A DNA stretch of 64,000 bases from Glaciibacter superstes DSM 21135 (GCF_000421145.1 NZ_ATWH01000004.1:295626-359625), one strand, 5' to 3'; counted from the stretch's first letter, positions 51,672 through 62,360 are shown. Numbers and translations: made by a program. Notes: a model not told the origin generated them from the letters alone.

Positions 51672-52733
51672 CTACAGGCCGGAGTAGGCGTGCAGTCCCT
51701 TGAAGAACACGTTGACGATTCCGAAGTTGAACAGCACTGCGGAGAAGCCGATGATCGCCAGCCACGCCGACCGGGAGCCACGCCAGCCGCGAGTCGCCCT
51801 CGCGTGGATGTACCCGGCGAAGATCACCCAGATGATGAACGTCCAGACTTCCTTGGTGTCCCACCCCCAGTACCGACCCCAGGCCTTCTCTGCCCAGATC
51901 GAGCCGGCCATCAGGGTGAAGGTCCAGAGGATGAAGCCGATGATGGTCACCCGGTATGCGAGGTTCTCCAGCTTCTGGGACGAGGGCAGCGTGGCGAGGA
52001 ACCGCAGGCGTGCTGGCTTGCCACCGGCCGCGATGCTCTCCCGTCTGAACTGCATCAGCTGCACAACCGAGAGCGCAAACCCGAGAGCGAAGAGACCGGT
52101 TGCCAGCGACGCGACGAACACGTGGATCACCAGCCACACCGACTGCAGGGCCGGCGGCAGCGGCGCGACCTCGACGTAGAAGTTCATGCTCGCCAGCAGC
52201 AGGAGCACCAGCACCAGCCCGGTGATGAACGTGCCGAGGAATCGCAGGTCGACCCTGGTGAGCACGAGGAGGAACACCCCGACGATGAGCAGCGTGCCCG
52301 TCATCGAGAACTCGTACATGTTCGCCCACGGCACCCGCTCAGCCGCAATTCCGCGCATCAGCACGGCCGCGAGGTGCAACACCCAGGCCAGCACGGTGAG
52401 GGCAACCCCCACCCGCAAGCTTGGGGAGCGCCCGTATGCCAGCCCGGTGTCAGCGGCTTTCGGCTTTCCGGCCCGCGGAAGGGGGCCGGGGCCAACGGAT
52501 GCCGAGCCGGCCGATGCAGAGTTGACTGAAGCAGAGTTGACTGAAGTTGAACTGCCCGCAACGGAGCCGGCCGCGACGGCAACCGGCTGTTCGGCCTCTG
52601 AGACCTGCCCCTGCTGTGCAGCGCCGACGGCGGCGGAGCGCCTGGCGAGGTCCATCGCGAACGCGATGAACGCCAGCGCGTACACGACCATGGCCGAGGT
52701 GAGGCTGATGATGGAGAGCTCAATGAGATTCAC
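51672..52733 (-). CDS. ccsB: Cytochrome c biogenesis protein CcsB/ResC
   Basis: Membrane haem-handling subunit of the system II cytochrome c synthase, 353 residues with about eight membrane segments. The tryptophan-rich haem motif is YWGWDTKEVWTFIIW near residue 290, with conserved His residues in flanking helices (VIHVFVASLATG and IHARATRGWRG). A Ser/Ala-rich low-complexity insert (about 45-95) separates the first helix from the core. It lies 9 bp after resB and closes the operon. Confidence 0.92.
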   Translation of the reverse strand: MNLIELSIISLTSAMVVYALAFIAFAMDLARRSAAVGAAQQGQVSEAEQPVAVAAGSVAGSSTSVNSASVNSASAGSASVGPGPLPRAGKPKAADTGLAYGRSPSLRVGVALTVLAWVLHLAAVLMRGIAAERVPWANMYEFSMTGTLLIVGVFLLVLTRVDLRFLGTFITGLVLVLLLLASMNFYVEVAPLPPALQSVWLVIHVFVASLATGLFALGFALSVVQLMQFRRESIAAGGKPARLRFLATLPSSQKLENLAYRVTIIGFILWTFTLMAGSIWAEKAWGRYWGWDTKEVWTFIIWVIFAGYIHARATRGWRGSRSAWLAIIGFSAVLFNFGIVNVFFKGLHAYSGL

Positions 52734-52742
52734 GGTGCAAGC

Positions 52743-54474
<1,732 letters not shown>

Positions 54475-54491
<17 letters not shown>

Positions 54492-55236
54492 AACCGCCGA
54501 TCACCCCCTGCAACTCGAGCATCCAGAGGTTCCAGAGACCGCTCACCATCAGCACGCCGATGAGCACCAGCACCAGACCGCCCAGCAGGTTGATCACTCG
54601 TATATGCCGTTTCAGGAATGAGACGGCGCCGGTCGCCCAACTGAAGCCGAGCGCGATGATCAGGAAGGGCACACCGAGGCCGAGGCCGTAGAACAGCGCG
54701 AGCAGTCCGCCCTGCCAGGGCGAACCGGTGGTGAGGCTGAGCGAGTTGATGGCGGTAAGAGTCGGTCCTGTGCATGGGGTCCAGCCGACCGCGAACACCG
54801 CGCCGAGCACGGGCGCTCCGGCCAGGCCCATCCGCGGTCGCCACTGCGACTTCACAGTGCGCTGGGCGAAGCGGAACTGCCCGACAAAGACAAGCCCCAG
54901 GAGAATGACGACGACACCGGCGATGCGCGTGATCAGGTCACGGTACTGGTTGAGCCAGAATCCGGCAGCGCCGAAGACCACGCCGGTGAGCACAAAGACC
55001 AGGGTGAACCCGAGGATGAAGAGGGCGACTCCCGCCAGGAGCCGGCCCTGGCCGCGCCGGTCACCCTTCTTCGCGCTGGAACTCCCGTCGGTGAAGCCGC
55101 CGATGTAGGCGAGGTACCCTGGCACCAACGGCAGGATGCAGGGGGACGCGAACGAGACGAGACCGGCCAGCACCGCCACCGGGATCGCCAGCAGGAGTTG
55201 GCCGCTGAAGACGATCTCGCCAAACGGATTCCCCAT
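54475..55236 (-). CDS. ccdA: Thiol-disulfide membrane transporter CcdA
   Basis: Membrane protein of 253 residues with six segments carrying reducing equivalents across the membrane to ResA. Marks: FASPCILPLVPGYLAYIGG with the first redox Cys (about residue 32), and GWTPCTGPTLTAI with the second (about 152), the usual CcdA/DsbD-beta pair. It lies directly between resA (stop adjacent to its start) and resB (17-bp overlap). Confidence 0.95.
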
Positions 55237-55878
55237 TCAGGAACCCTCGGCGATCGTGTCGCTGATGAGCGTTTTGAGGATCGACGACTCTGTCACCTGG
55301 CCGAGGATGCGCGCGGCGACGCGACCTTCTCCGTCGAGCACCAGCGTCGTCGGCACCGCATTCGGCGGGATGTCGCCGCTGAAAGCGAGCTGCATACCGC
55401 CGTCGTTCACATCCATGACCGACGGGTATGTGATGCCGAAGCTCTCGTTGAAAGCGATCGCGTTTGCCGCCTGGTCGCGCACGTTCACACCGAGGAAGCT
55501 CGCCCCGTTGTCGGTGAATTCCGCGTTCAGCTTCTGCAGGTCGGGAGCTTCTGCCCGGCACGGTGCGCAACTGGCGTACCAGAAGTTCACCACCAGCACC
55601 TCGCCGGCGTAGTCGACGGATGCGACGGTGTCGCCGTTCTCCGTCGTGCCGGTGAACTCGACAGCACTCCCGCGCTCGTCCAAGGGGATCTCGGTGACGC
55701 TGCCGTCACCGGCGATGTAGCCCTTGTTGCTGCCTTCTCGGTACTGGTCGGCGAGCGGGTCTGACGAGCAGCCGGCCAGCAGCACGGAGAGTGCCACCAG
55801 CGCCGTCGCAAGCAGTACGGGGCGGCGGCTGCCAGAAATACGCGTCACAGAAGCACGCGTCACAGAAGCGCGCCTCAT
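55237..55878 (-). CDS. resA: ResA/TlpA-type thiol-disulfide oxidoreductase (lipoprotein)
   Basis: Extracytoplasmic thioredoxin-fold protein of 213 residues that reduces apocytochrome c haem-site cysteines. Signal peptide with lipobox VLLAGC near residue 37, the redox motif WYASCAPCRAEAP near 95-107, and PTTLVLDGEGRV with the cis-Pro. The N-terminus RRASVTRASVTR comes from a 15-bp tandem duplication (55841-55870). The ATG overlaps the phosphatase stop codon (ATGA). Confidence 0.92.
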   Translation of the reverse strand: MRRASVTRASVTRISGSRRPVLLATALVALSVLLAGCSSDPLADQYREGSNKGYIAGDGSVTEIPLDERGSAVEFTGTTENGDTVASVDYAGEVLVVNFWYASCAPCRAEAPDLQKLNAEFTDNGASFLGVNVRDQAANAIAFNESFGITYPSVMDVNDGGMQLAFSGDIPPNAVPTTLVLDGEGRVAARILGQVTESSILKTLISDTIAEGS

Positions 55879-56540
55879 ACTGCGCCGACATCCGTCGCGG
55901 TGGCCAACAGTGGCGCCGCGGGGTTGGTGTAACCGACCTCAACGAAGCGATCACCGTGGCGCTCGAGCGTGGTGATGCTCGACAGGGCGCAGCGGCGCCG
56001 GCGCGGATCGTGTGCGTAGCGCGCTCCGGTGAGCGCGGCGTGCACCATCCAGATCGGCAGCTGGTGACTCACCAGAATGGCATCGCCGCCCGGTGCATCT
56101 GTGTCTTCGCCCGGCACGGACTGCCACGCGTCATAGACCGCAGCGAGCATGCGCACGGCGATGGCACGGAATGGTTCTCCCCAGCTCGGCCGCAGCGGGT
56201 TCGTCAGGGCCGGCCAGTTGCGGGCGTCGCGCAGCGCGCCGCCCGCGCCGCGCATCCGTTTGCCCTCGAAGTGATTGGTCGGTTCGATGAGCCGCTCGTC
56301 GATGTCGACGGGCAGGTCGAAGGCAGCGGCGATCGGGGCTGCGGACTCCTGCGTGCGCTGCAACGGCGAGGAGACGAGCCTGGCCATCGGACGACCACGG
56401 GACGTCAGGTCGGCGGCCGCGGCTTCGGCCATCTTCTCGCCGAGCTCAGAGAGGCGAAAATCGGGGAGCCGTCCGTACAGCACGCGATCGGGGTTGAACA
56501 CCTCTCCATGGCGTACGAGGTGTATCTGGCTGGCTACCAC
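55875..56540 (-). CDS. Histidine phosphatase family protein (phosphoglycerate mutase-like)
   Basis: Cytoplasmic histidine phosphatase of 221 residues. The GTG at 56540 gives the natural beginning HLVRHGEVFNPDRVLYGRLP with the catalytic His in RHG near residue 11. The second block SSPLQRTQESA and the C-terminal ILVSHQLPIWM with the second His are intact. The in-frame extension upstream lies over aspS and is not coding. It is the first gene of the cytochrome c maturation operon in this genome, an arrangement seen in other actinobacteria; the substrate is unknown. Confidence 0.88.
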   Translation of the reverse strand: MVASQIHLVRHGEVFNPDRVLYGRLPDFRLSELGEKMAEAAAADLTSRGRPMARLVSSPLQRTQESAAPIAAAFDLPVDIDERLIEPTNHFEGKRMRGAGGALRDARNWPALTNPLRPSWGEPFRAIAVRMLAAVYDAWQSVPGEDTDAPGGDAILVSHQLPIWMVHAALTGARYAHDPRRRRCALSSITTLERHGDRFVEVGYTNPAAPLLATATDVGAV

Positions 56541-56606
56541 GGCAACCAGTCTACGCAGCGTAGAACCGCGAATTCGCCGTGAGAGTCTACGGCTAAACTT
56601 GGCCGG

Positions 56607-57935
56607 GTGACTTCCCGCATCCTGATCAAGAACCTGTCCGCGCTCGACGACGGTCCCGTGACCGTATCCGGGTGGGTCGATACCGTGCGCGATCAGAAGA
56701 AGGTGCAGTTCGTTGTGCTGCGCGACGAGTCCGGCGCTGTTCAACTGGTCAATCCCCGTACGACGGATGCCGATGGCGTCGTGGTCGCCGATGAGCCGGC
56801 CAGCACCATCTCCACGCTTTCGCAAGGCAGCTTCGTCACCGTGACCGGGGAGTTGAAACACGACGAACGCGTGAAGCTCGGAGGGATCGAGGTCAAGTTG
56901 GACTCGCTCACTGTGCAGAGCCATGCCATCGCCGAGACACCGATCGCCGCCGATTCCAGCCTGGACAAGCGGCTGGACTGGCGTTTCCTCGACCTTCGCA
57001 ACCCGAAGCAGAACCTGATCTTCCGCATCCAGACCACGTTCCTGCATGCGCTGCGCACGTATTGGGTGGAGAACGACTTCATCGAGATCCACACGCCGAA
57101 GCTGATGGCGAGCGCGAGCGAGTCGCGCGCCGAACTTTTCGAGGTGGAGTACTTCGAGACCAAGGCCTACCTCGCGCAGAGCCCGCAGTTCTTCAAGCAG
57201 ATGGCGCAGGCCGCCGGGTTCGGCAAGGTCTTCGAGGTCGGGCCGGCATTCAGGGCAGACCCGTCGTTCACCAGCCGCCACTCGACGGAGTTCACCAGCG
57301 TCGACTCGGAGATCAGCTGGATCGAGAGCCACGAAGACGTCATGAAGCTGCACGAAGCGCTGATCGTGGCGGGCTTCACCGCAGTGAAGGAAAAACACGG
57401 CGACGAGGTCAAGGCGCTGTTCGACGCCCTGGTGACCGTGCCTGCGACGCCGTTCCCGCGCATCCCACTCGCCGAGGCGAAGGAGATCGTCAAGGAACGC
57501 GGTTACGAGGTTCCGCGTGATGACGACGACATGGACCCGGAGGGCGAGCGCCAGATCTCCGCGTATGTGGCGGAGAAGTTCGGGCATGAGTTCGTGTTCC
57601 TCACCGATTACGCGTCGAGCATCCGGCCGTTCTACCACATGCGCCACGACGCCGACGCTGGGCTGACCAAGAGCTACGACCTGATCTTCAACGGCACCGA
57701 GATCTCCACCGGCGCCCAGCGCGAGCACCGTATCGACATTTTGGTTGAACAGGCGAAGGAGAAGGGTGTCGACCCGGAAGAGCTGGGCACGTACCTCGAC
57801 TACTTCCGTTACGGGGTGCCGTCGCATGGTGGATTCGGCATGGGCCTGGCCCGCGTGTTGATGCTCCTGCTGCACCAGGCGTCGATCCGCGAGGTCACCT
57901 ATCTGTTCCGCGGTCCGACGCGCCTCGAGCCGTAG
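56607..57935 (+). CDS. aspS: Aspartyl-tRNA synthetase, archaeal/eukaryotic type (AspRS2)
   Basis: Class IIb synthetase of 442 residues. The N-terminal OB fold (VTVSGWVDTVRDQKK) binds the anticodon; the catalytic part has motif 2 FEVGPAFRADPSFTSRH and motif 3 GGFGMGLARVLM, with ESRAELFEV and AYLAQSPQFFKQM between. It lacks the roughly 110-residue GAD insertion of the usual bacterial AspRS, which explains the short length. Such enzymes in bacteria often charge both tRNA-Asp and tRNA-Asn, with GatCAB repairing the latter; this cannot be decided here. Starts with GTG and diverges from the phosphatase-cytochrome operon over 66 bp. Confidence 0.93.
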   Translation: MTSRILIKNLSALDDGPVTVSGWVDTVRDQKKVQFVVLRDESGAVQLVNPRTTDADGVVVADEPASTISTLSQGSFVTVTGELKHDERVKLGGIEVKLDSLTVQSHAIAETPIAADSSLDKRLDWRFLDLRNPKQNLIFRIQTTFLHALRTYWVENDFIEIHTPKLMASASESRAELFEVEYFETKAYLAQSPQFFKQMAQAAGFGKVFEVGPAFRADPSFTSRHSTEFTSVDSEISWIESHEDVMKLHEALIVAGFTAVKEKHGDEVKALFDALVTVPATPFPRIPLAEAKEIVKERGYEVPRDDDDMDPEGERQISAYVAEKFGHEFVFLTDYASSIRPFYHMRHDADAGLTKSYDLIFNGTEISTGAQREHRIDILVEQAKEKGVDPEELGTYLDYFRYGVPSHGGFGMGLARVLMLLLHQASIREVTYLFRGPTRLEP

Positions 57936-58028
57936 GGTTCGCAACAACATCGAGATCCGCCCTCGACCGCTTCGCCGGATCGGCGTAGCGTAGATCGCAG
58001 CAGCGAACGCCCAACGAAGGGACTTCCG

Positions 58029-58496
58029 ATGGCCGAGCTCTCACCCATCCAGCCGTGTCTGTGGTTCGATGACCAGGCGCGCGACGCGATGGAATACTAC
58101 GTCGACGTCTTTCCGAATTCTCGCATCGACTCCATCGATGAGTACCCCGGTGAGTCGCTTGACGAGCACTTCGCCGGCATGTCAGGGAAGGTGCTGAACG
58201 GCCAGTTCACGCTGAACGGGGTGGACTTCGTCTGCCTGGACGGCGGCCCGGCGTTCACCTTGAGCGAGGCGGTCTCGTTCGTGGTCAGCTGCGCAGACCA
58301 GGCCGAGATCGACCACTACTGGTTGAAACTCTCGCACGTGCCTGAGTCAGAACAGTGCGGCTGGTGCAAAGACCGGTTCGGCGTGAGCTGGCAGATCATC
58401 CCGGCGAACATGGGCGAACTGATCCGGCGGCCGGAACAGATCCAAGTGATGATGCAGCAGAAGAAGGTGGTGATCGCCGAACTCGAGAACGCCTGA
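58029..58496 (+). CDS. VOC family protein (PhnB-like, 3-demethylubiquinone-type fold)
   Basis: Small vicinal-oxygen-chelate protein of 155 residues. The start IQPCLWFDDQARDAMEYYV, the middle GKVLNGQFTLNGVDFVCLDGG and the end DRFGVSWQIIPANMGEL are typical of the PhnB-like group. Metal or substrate ligands cannot be assigned with confidence. The enzyme role is unknown. It stands alone after aspS, with an AAGGGA ribosome-binding site. Confidence 0.85.
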   Translation: MAELSPIQPCLWFDDQARDAMEYYVDVFPNSRIDSIDEYPGESLDEHFAGMSGKVLNGQFTLNGVDFVCLDGGPAFTLSEAVSFVVSCADQAEIDHYWLKLSHVPESEQCGWCKDRFGVSWQIIPANMGELIRRPEQIQVMMQQKKVVIAELENA

Positions 58497-58514
58497 CGGC
58501 TGCTCGAAACAAGC

Positions 58515-58564
58515 GAGGGTTTCGACTCTTCGACAGGCTCAGGACGGCGCAGGCTCAACCAACG
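58515..58564. repeat. Degenerate TTTCGAC...GGCTCAACCAACG-type intergenic repeat
   Basis: GAGGGTTTCGAC, CTTCGACAGGCTCAGGAC and AGGCTCAACCAACG follow one another between the convergent VOC and Dabb genes. Words of this kind are common dispersed repeats in actinobacterial genomes. Here the pieces look like one or two overlapping copies. Confidence 0.45.
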
Positions 58565-58857
58565 ACGTAGTCGACGGCGGAACGCTGGGCGACGACGGAA
58601 CGGATGTAGTCGGCGACCTTCTGATGCTCTGGATGCACCTGGTAGCGCTCCAGCGCAGCCACGTCGTCGAATTCAGAGACCATCACCACGTCCCAGTTGC
58701 CGTTGCCGACAACATCCGTGCCGGCATTGAGCGTCCGGATCTCGGTGACGACGCCGACCAGTGACTGCAACCCGCTGACGACTCGGGCAGCCTGTTCGGC
58801 CTTCTCACCGGCATCCGTCGTCGCCAGCTGCCAGGAGACCACGTGACGGATAGTCAT
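58555..58857 (-). CDS. Dabb (stress-responsive A/B barrel) family protein
   Basis: Small ferredoxin-like-fold protein of 100 residues. It starts MTIRHVVSWQL and carries VVMVSEFDDVAALERYQVHPEHQKV, a typical Dabb core (quoted in part: SEFDDVAALERYQVHPEHQ). The ATG at 58857 overlaps the glutaredoxin-like gene stop (ATGA), which supports this start over an upstream one. Function unknown. Confidence 0.88.
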   Translation of the reverse strand: MTIRHVVSWQLATTDAGEKAEQAARVVSGLQSLVGVVTEIRTLNAGTDVVGNGNWDVVMVSEFDDVAALERYQVHPEHQKVADYIRSVVAQRSAVDYVVG

Positions 58858-59123
58858 CGAATATCCAAAAGTGCGCTGCGGAGGCGCAGCGGATCGATGC
58901 GCCAATAGTTGTGAACCTCGCCGTTGATGAGCAACACCGGGATGTCGTCAGCATAGAGGTCGGAGAGCGTCGGGTCGTCGAGGATGGAGAGCTCCTCAAA
59001 GGTGACCTCTGGTGCGCTCGGATGGCCCGTGATCTTCGACGTGACGCTGTGGATCAGTTCGCGCGCATCATCGCAGAGGTGACACCCGGGCTTGCCGATC
59101 AGGGTGAGTTGTGCGGTTTGCAT
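58854..59123 (-). CDS. Glutaredoxin-like protein (DUF836 type)
   Basis: Small thioredoxin-fold protein of 89 residues. It opens LTLIGKPGCHLCDDARELI with a CxxC motif, then has IPVLLINGEVHNYWRID with the cis-Pro; the layout fits DUF836 glutaredoxin-like proteins. It overlaps the Dabb gene by 4 bp and is divergent from the HAD hydrolase gene. Confidence 0.88.
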   Translation of the reverse strand: MQTAQLTLIGKPGCHLCDDARELIHSVTSKITGHPSAPEVTFEELSILDDPTLSDLYADDIPVLLINGEVHNYWRIDPLRLRSALLDIR

Positions 59124-59164
59124 TCCCCCACCCTAGACTCCCCACGCTAATAGAATCACTCGAG

Positions 59165-59902
59165 ATGTCTTCCGAACCCCTCCCCAGCGCCATCGCATTC
59201 TTCGATGTCGACAACACGCTCATGCGCGGCGCCAGCCTCTACCACGTGGGCGTCGGCGCCTTCCAGCGTCGGTTCATCTCGATGCGCGACATCCTCTCGT
59301 TCGGCTGGAAACAGGCCAGGTTCGTCGCCGTCGGCGAGAACCGTGCCCACCTCGACAGCGTTCGGGAACGGGCACTCGAGATCGTCGTCGGCCACACCAG
59401 GGAAGACCTTATGCGCCTGAGCCACGAGATCTTCGACCGCAAGCTTGTTCGTCGGCTCTGGCCGGAAACCGTCGCCGTCGCCCGTGAGCACCTCGAAGCC
59501 GGCCGGGAGGTGTGGCTGGTCACCGCAACCGCACAGGAGATCGCGGATGTCATCGCAGAGCGTCTCGGTTTCACCGGGGCACTCGGAACGGTGCTCGAAA
59601 CGGCTGACGGTGTGTTCACCGGGCGCCTGGTCGGGTCGGTCATGCACGGCGGCAACAAGGCGGATGCCGCAGAGGCGCGCGCCCGCGGCGCCCACGTGGA
59701 CGTCGCAGAGTGTTGGGCGTACTCTGACTCGCACAACGACATCCCGCTGCTGAACCTGGTCGGGCATCCGGTGGTGGTGAATCCAGACCGCATCCTGCAC
59801 CGCTACGCACTGGCCAGGCAGTGGCCGATCATGCTGATGAAGCCCTCCAGCATCAAGGCCGCGGTGCGTGCAAGCAAAAAGCGCCAGACCCGAGGGATCT
59901 GA
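59165..59902 (+). CDS. HAD-IB family hydrolase (SerB-like)
   Basis: Haloacid-dehalogenase-type phosphatase of 245 residues. Start chosen at ATG 59165 so that motif I, AFFDVDNTLMRG, lies at residues 10-21; an in-frame GTG further upstream overlaps the divergent gene. Motif II is VWLVTATAQ, and the metal motif AYSDSHNDIPLL is intact. Members of subfamily IB act on phosphoserine or lipid phosphates; this group often carries extra C-terminal basic helices, here KPSSIKAAVRASKKRQ. It converges with the small ribosomal-protein gene. Confidence 0.88.
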   Translation: MSSEPLPSAIAFFDVDNTLMRGASLYHVGVGAFQRRFISMRDILSFGWKQARFVAVGENRAHLDSVRERALEIVVGHTREDLMRLSHEIFDRKLVRRLWPETVAVAREHLEAGREVWLVTATAQEIADVIAERLGFTGALGTVLETADGVFTGRLVGSVMHGGNKADAAEARARGAHVDVAECWAYSDSHNDIPLLNLVGHPVVVNPDRILHRYALARQWPIMLMKPSSIKAAVRASKKRQTRGI

Positions 59903-59927
59903 CGCTTTGCACAGCGGCCTGGGCCGT

Positions 59928-60026
59928 CTACTTCTTGTTGCGGCGCTGGTGGCGAGTCTTGCGAAGCAACTTACGGTGCTTCTTCTTCGCCATGCGCTTG
60001 CGCCGCTTCTTAATTACAGAACCCAC
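59928..60026 (-). CDS. Small basic ribosomal protein bS22 (AURKAIP1/COX24 domain)
   Basis: Very small protein of 32 residues, almost half Lys or Arg: it starts MGSVIKKRRKRMAKKKHRKL and ends RRNKK. This matches the short actinobacterial ribosome-bound protein known as bS22, also annotated as an AURKAIP1/COX24 domain protein. The GTG at 60026 has GAGG five bases upstream and gives the conserved GSVIKKRRKR start. It sits beside the BldC-like gene on the same strand. Confidence 0.92.
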   Translation of the reverse strand: MGSVIKKRRKRMAKKKHRKLLRKTRHQRRNKK

Positions 60027-60107
60027 ACAGACCTCACAAGTTATTGGGTGGACGCGGGAATCGCGACCACACGAAAGTCTTATTCTACCGGAAAAACCGG
60101 CGGGAAC

Positions 60108-60302
60108 TTACGCGGTGTCCGCGACGTGGTGCTCCAGGGCCGTCGCGACGGCCGATTCCGGCACGCGGAAGGAGCGTCCGAAACGGATCGCCGGCAGCTC
60201 GCCGGAGTGCACCAGGCGGTACACCGTCATCTTTGAGACGCGCATCATCTCGGCGACTTCGGCCACCGTCAGGAAACGGGCCTCGGAAAGATCGGCAGCC
60301 AT
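60108..60302 (-). CDS. Helix-turn-helix protein of the BldC/excisionase-like family
   Basis: DNA-binding protein of 64 residues consisting of one winged-helix of MerR/BldC type: FLTVAEVAEMMRVSKMTVYR (about 10-29) followed by LVHSGELPAIRFGRSFRVP. In Streptomyces BldC controls the onset of development; in non-sporulating relatives the role is uncertain. The length and sequence fit the actinobacterial BldC group well. A GGGGG-rich ribosome-binding region precedes the ATG. Confidence 0.85.
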   Translation of the reverse strand: MAADLSEARFLTVAEVAEMMRVSKMTVYRLVHSGELPAIRFGRSFRVPESAVATALEHHVADTA

Positions 60303-60397
60303 GGCGTGACCCCCTTGGGTTCGCAGAACAAGCAGCGGGTGTTACGGGAGTGACCCGTGCGGTTGTTGGTAACTCTAGGACTAACCGGCGGCGGCGT

Positions 60398-60841
60398 CTA
60401 GTCTGTTTTGCGCCATTTGCGCCCGGTCGCATCCTTGACCACATGCGTCACCTGGTATGAGGTGTCTGCGATCGCCTTCCCGATTAGGGAGGCGAAGGCG
60501 CGCTGCTCGACCTTCAGGCCGGCGTCGGCGTCCAATCCATCGACCTCCGCGTCGAAGTCCACGCTGAGGAAGGGGATCAGCCAGTCTTCGATCTCCTCCA
60601 GCGGCGCGTAGTCGAGGTGGTAGAAACGGTGCTGGCCCTCTTCCCGAACGGCAACCAGGCCGGCTTCGCGCAGCACCTTGAGGTGTTTGGAGACGGTGGG
60701 CTGGCTGAGACCGAGCTGCCCGACGATGTCCGAGACGCTGATCTCGCCACCGGCATCCTTCGAGGCGTTGTATCGCTCAAGCAGAATATGCAGGATGTCC
60801 CGTCTGGTCGAGTCTGCAACCACGTCAAAGATGTCTGCCAT
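60398..60841 (-). CDS. ArsR family winged-helix regulator
   Basis: Transcription factor of 147 residues. The first 85 are an ArsR fold: FDVVADSTRRDILHILLERY, then VSDIVGQLGLSQPTVSKHLK (recognition helix) and GLVAVREEGQHRFYHLDYAP (wing). The C-terminal 60 residues are an extra domain with no metal-binding Cys cluster, so it is probably not a classical metal sensor. It is divergent from the KtrB-type gene with a 76-bp gap and could control it; that is inferred. Confidence 0.85.
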   Translation of the reverse strand: MADIFDVVADSTRRDILHILLERYNASKDAGGEISVSDIVGQLGLSQPTVSKHLKVLREAGLVAVREEGQHRFYHLDYAPLEEIEDWLIPFLSVDFDAEVDGLDADAGLKVEQRAFASLIGKAIADTSYQVTHVVKDATGRKWRKTD

Positions 60842-60917
60842 TACCTCAGGCTAGTCAATCCCGATCCGGAGTACCATGACAAGTCGTCAACAGGCGTGAT
60901 CTCACTGGGGGTGCAGC

Positions 60918-62360
60918 GTGCACACAATGGGCAGGAATACCCGGTTCGTGCAACACCACACGACCTGGTACGGGCGCATTCGCGAGGCCGTCGACGGACT
61001 CGCGCGCACGTCGCCTTCTCGCTTCGCCATTCTGATCTTCACCGCGCTGATCCTGCTCTTCACGCTGTTGTTCTCGTTGCCGATAGCCTCAGCCGACAGC
61101 GCCATGACGCCGCTCCACGACGCCGTCTTCACCGCGGTTTCGGTCATCTGCGTCACCGGTCTCTCCACCGTCGACATGGCGACCCACTGGTCTCCGTTCG
61201 GCAACACGCTCGTCTACATCGGCGTCAACATCGGCGGTATCGGCGTTTTGACGCTGGCCTCGATCATGGGCCTGGTGATCTCCCGCCGCCTGGGCCTCCG
61301 GGCCAAGCTGATGGCGGCGAGCGACTCGAACCCCTCGCGCCTGCATGCCGGACCGATCAATGAAGGACAGGCAGTACGACTCGGCGAGGTCGGCAACCTG
61401 CTGCTGACCGTCGCGATCAGCGCGTTGGTGATCGAACTGGCCGTCGCTGCGATCCTCTTTCCACGGATGCTGATCGACGGCGTCGCCCTCGGCGATGCGG
61501 TCTGGCACAGCCTCTACTACTCCGCCATGGCGTTCACCAACACCGGCTTCAACCCCAACGCCGACGGGCTCGGCGCGTTCGCGAACGACTATTGGTTCCT
61601 CGGCGCCCTGATGATCGGCGTATTCCTCGGAAGCCTCGGATTTCCGGTCATCTACACGTTCGCCCGGGCATGGCGTCGGCCACGCCGATGGTCTGTGCAT
61701 GTGAAGCTGACGCTGCTCACCACTGTCCTCCTGATGTTCGCGGGCATGGTCGTTTACATCATTCTCGAGTTCGACAATCCGAAGACGTTCGGTTCATTGA
61801 ACGCCGGCGACACGATCTTCCAGTCGCTGTTCATGTCGGTCATGACGAGGTCGGGGGGTTTCGCCACCATCGACATCAGCGACTTGCACGGGTCGAGCCT
61901 GCTCGTCACCGACATGCTCATGTTCATCGGCGGCGGCTCGGCCTCGACCGCAGGCGGCATCAAGGTGACAACGCTCGCGGTGCTCTTCCTCGCCGCGTTC
62001 GCCGAAGCTCGCGGCAAGCAGAGCATGGAGGCATTCGGCCGACGTATCCCCCGCGACATCCTGCGCCTGGCGGTGAGTGTGGTGCTCTGGGGCGCGACGA
62101 CCGTGGCTGTGGCGACCGTGGTTGTGTTGCAGATCTCTAAGGCACCGCTCGACATGGTGCTCTTCGACGTGATCTCCGCTTTTGCAACCTGCGGGCTGTC
62201 AACCGGCCTGACAGCGAGCCTGCCTCCGGAGGGTGTCTATGTGGTCGCCGCCACCATGTTCATGGGGCGGGTTGGTACAGTGACTCTCGCCGCGGCACTG
62301 GCGGCGAGTACGAGCAGGCAACTGTTCAAGCGCCCGGAAGAGAGGCCCATCGTTGGTTGA
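60918..62360 (+). CDS. ktrB: Potassium uptake membrane subunit (TrkH/KtrB family)
   Basis: Ion-conducting subunit of 480 residues with four repeats of the helix-pore-helix fold. The selectivity-filter regions show VICVTGLS, AFTNTGF, TRSGGFATIDI and FATCGLSTG, each with the conserved Gly. GSASTAGGIKVTT is the family-typical gating region. The start is GTG 60918 with a GGGGG-rich ribosome-binding stretch. It overlaps the KtrA gene by 8 bp, forming a complete KtrAB-type uptake pair. Confidence 0.93.
   Translation: MHTMGRNTRFVQHHTTWYGRIREAVDGLARTSPSRFAILIFTALILLFTLLFSLPIASADSAMTPLHDAVFTAVSVICVTGLSTVDMATHWSPFGNTLVYIGVNIGGIGVLTLASIMGLVISRRLGLRAKLMAASDSNPSRLHAGPINEGQAVRLGEVGNLLLTVAISALVIELAVAAILFPRMLIDGVALGDAVWHSLYYSAMAFTNTGFNPNADGLGAFANDYWFLGALMIGVFLGSLGFPVIYTFARAWRRPRRWSVHVKLTLLTTVLLMFAGMVVYIILEFDNPKTFGSLNAGDTIFQSLFMSVMTRSGGFATIDISDLHGSSLLVTDMLMFIGGGSASTAGGIKVTTLAVLFLAAFAEARGKQSMEAFGRRIPRDILRLAVSVVLWGATTVAVATVVVLQISKAPLDMVLFDVISAFATCGLSTGLTASLPPEGVYVVAATMFMGRVGTVTLAAALAASTSRQLFKRPEERPIVG

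Noticed and set aside
56541..57950. Upstream extension of the histidine phosphatase frame to 691 codons
   Set aside because: The extension is antisense to aspS; the RHG motif lies at residue 11 when the GTG at 56540 is used.
59111..59164. Longer start for the HAD hydrolase
   Set aside because: The earlier GTG overlaps the divergent glutaredoxin-like gene and adds residues before motif I that are not expected in the family.
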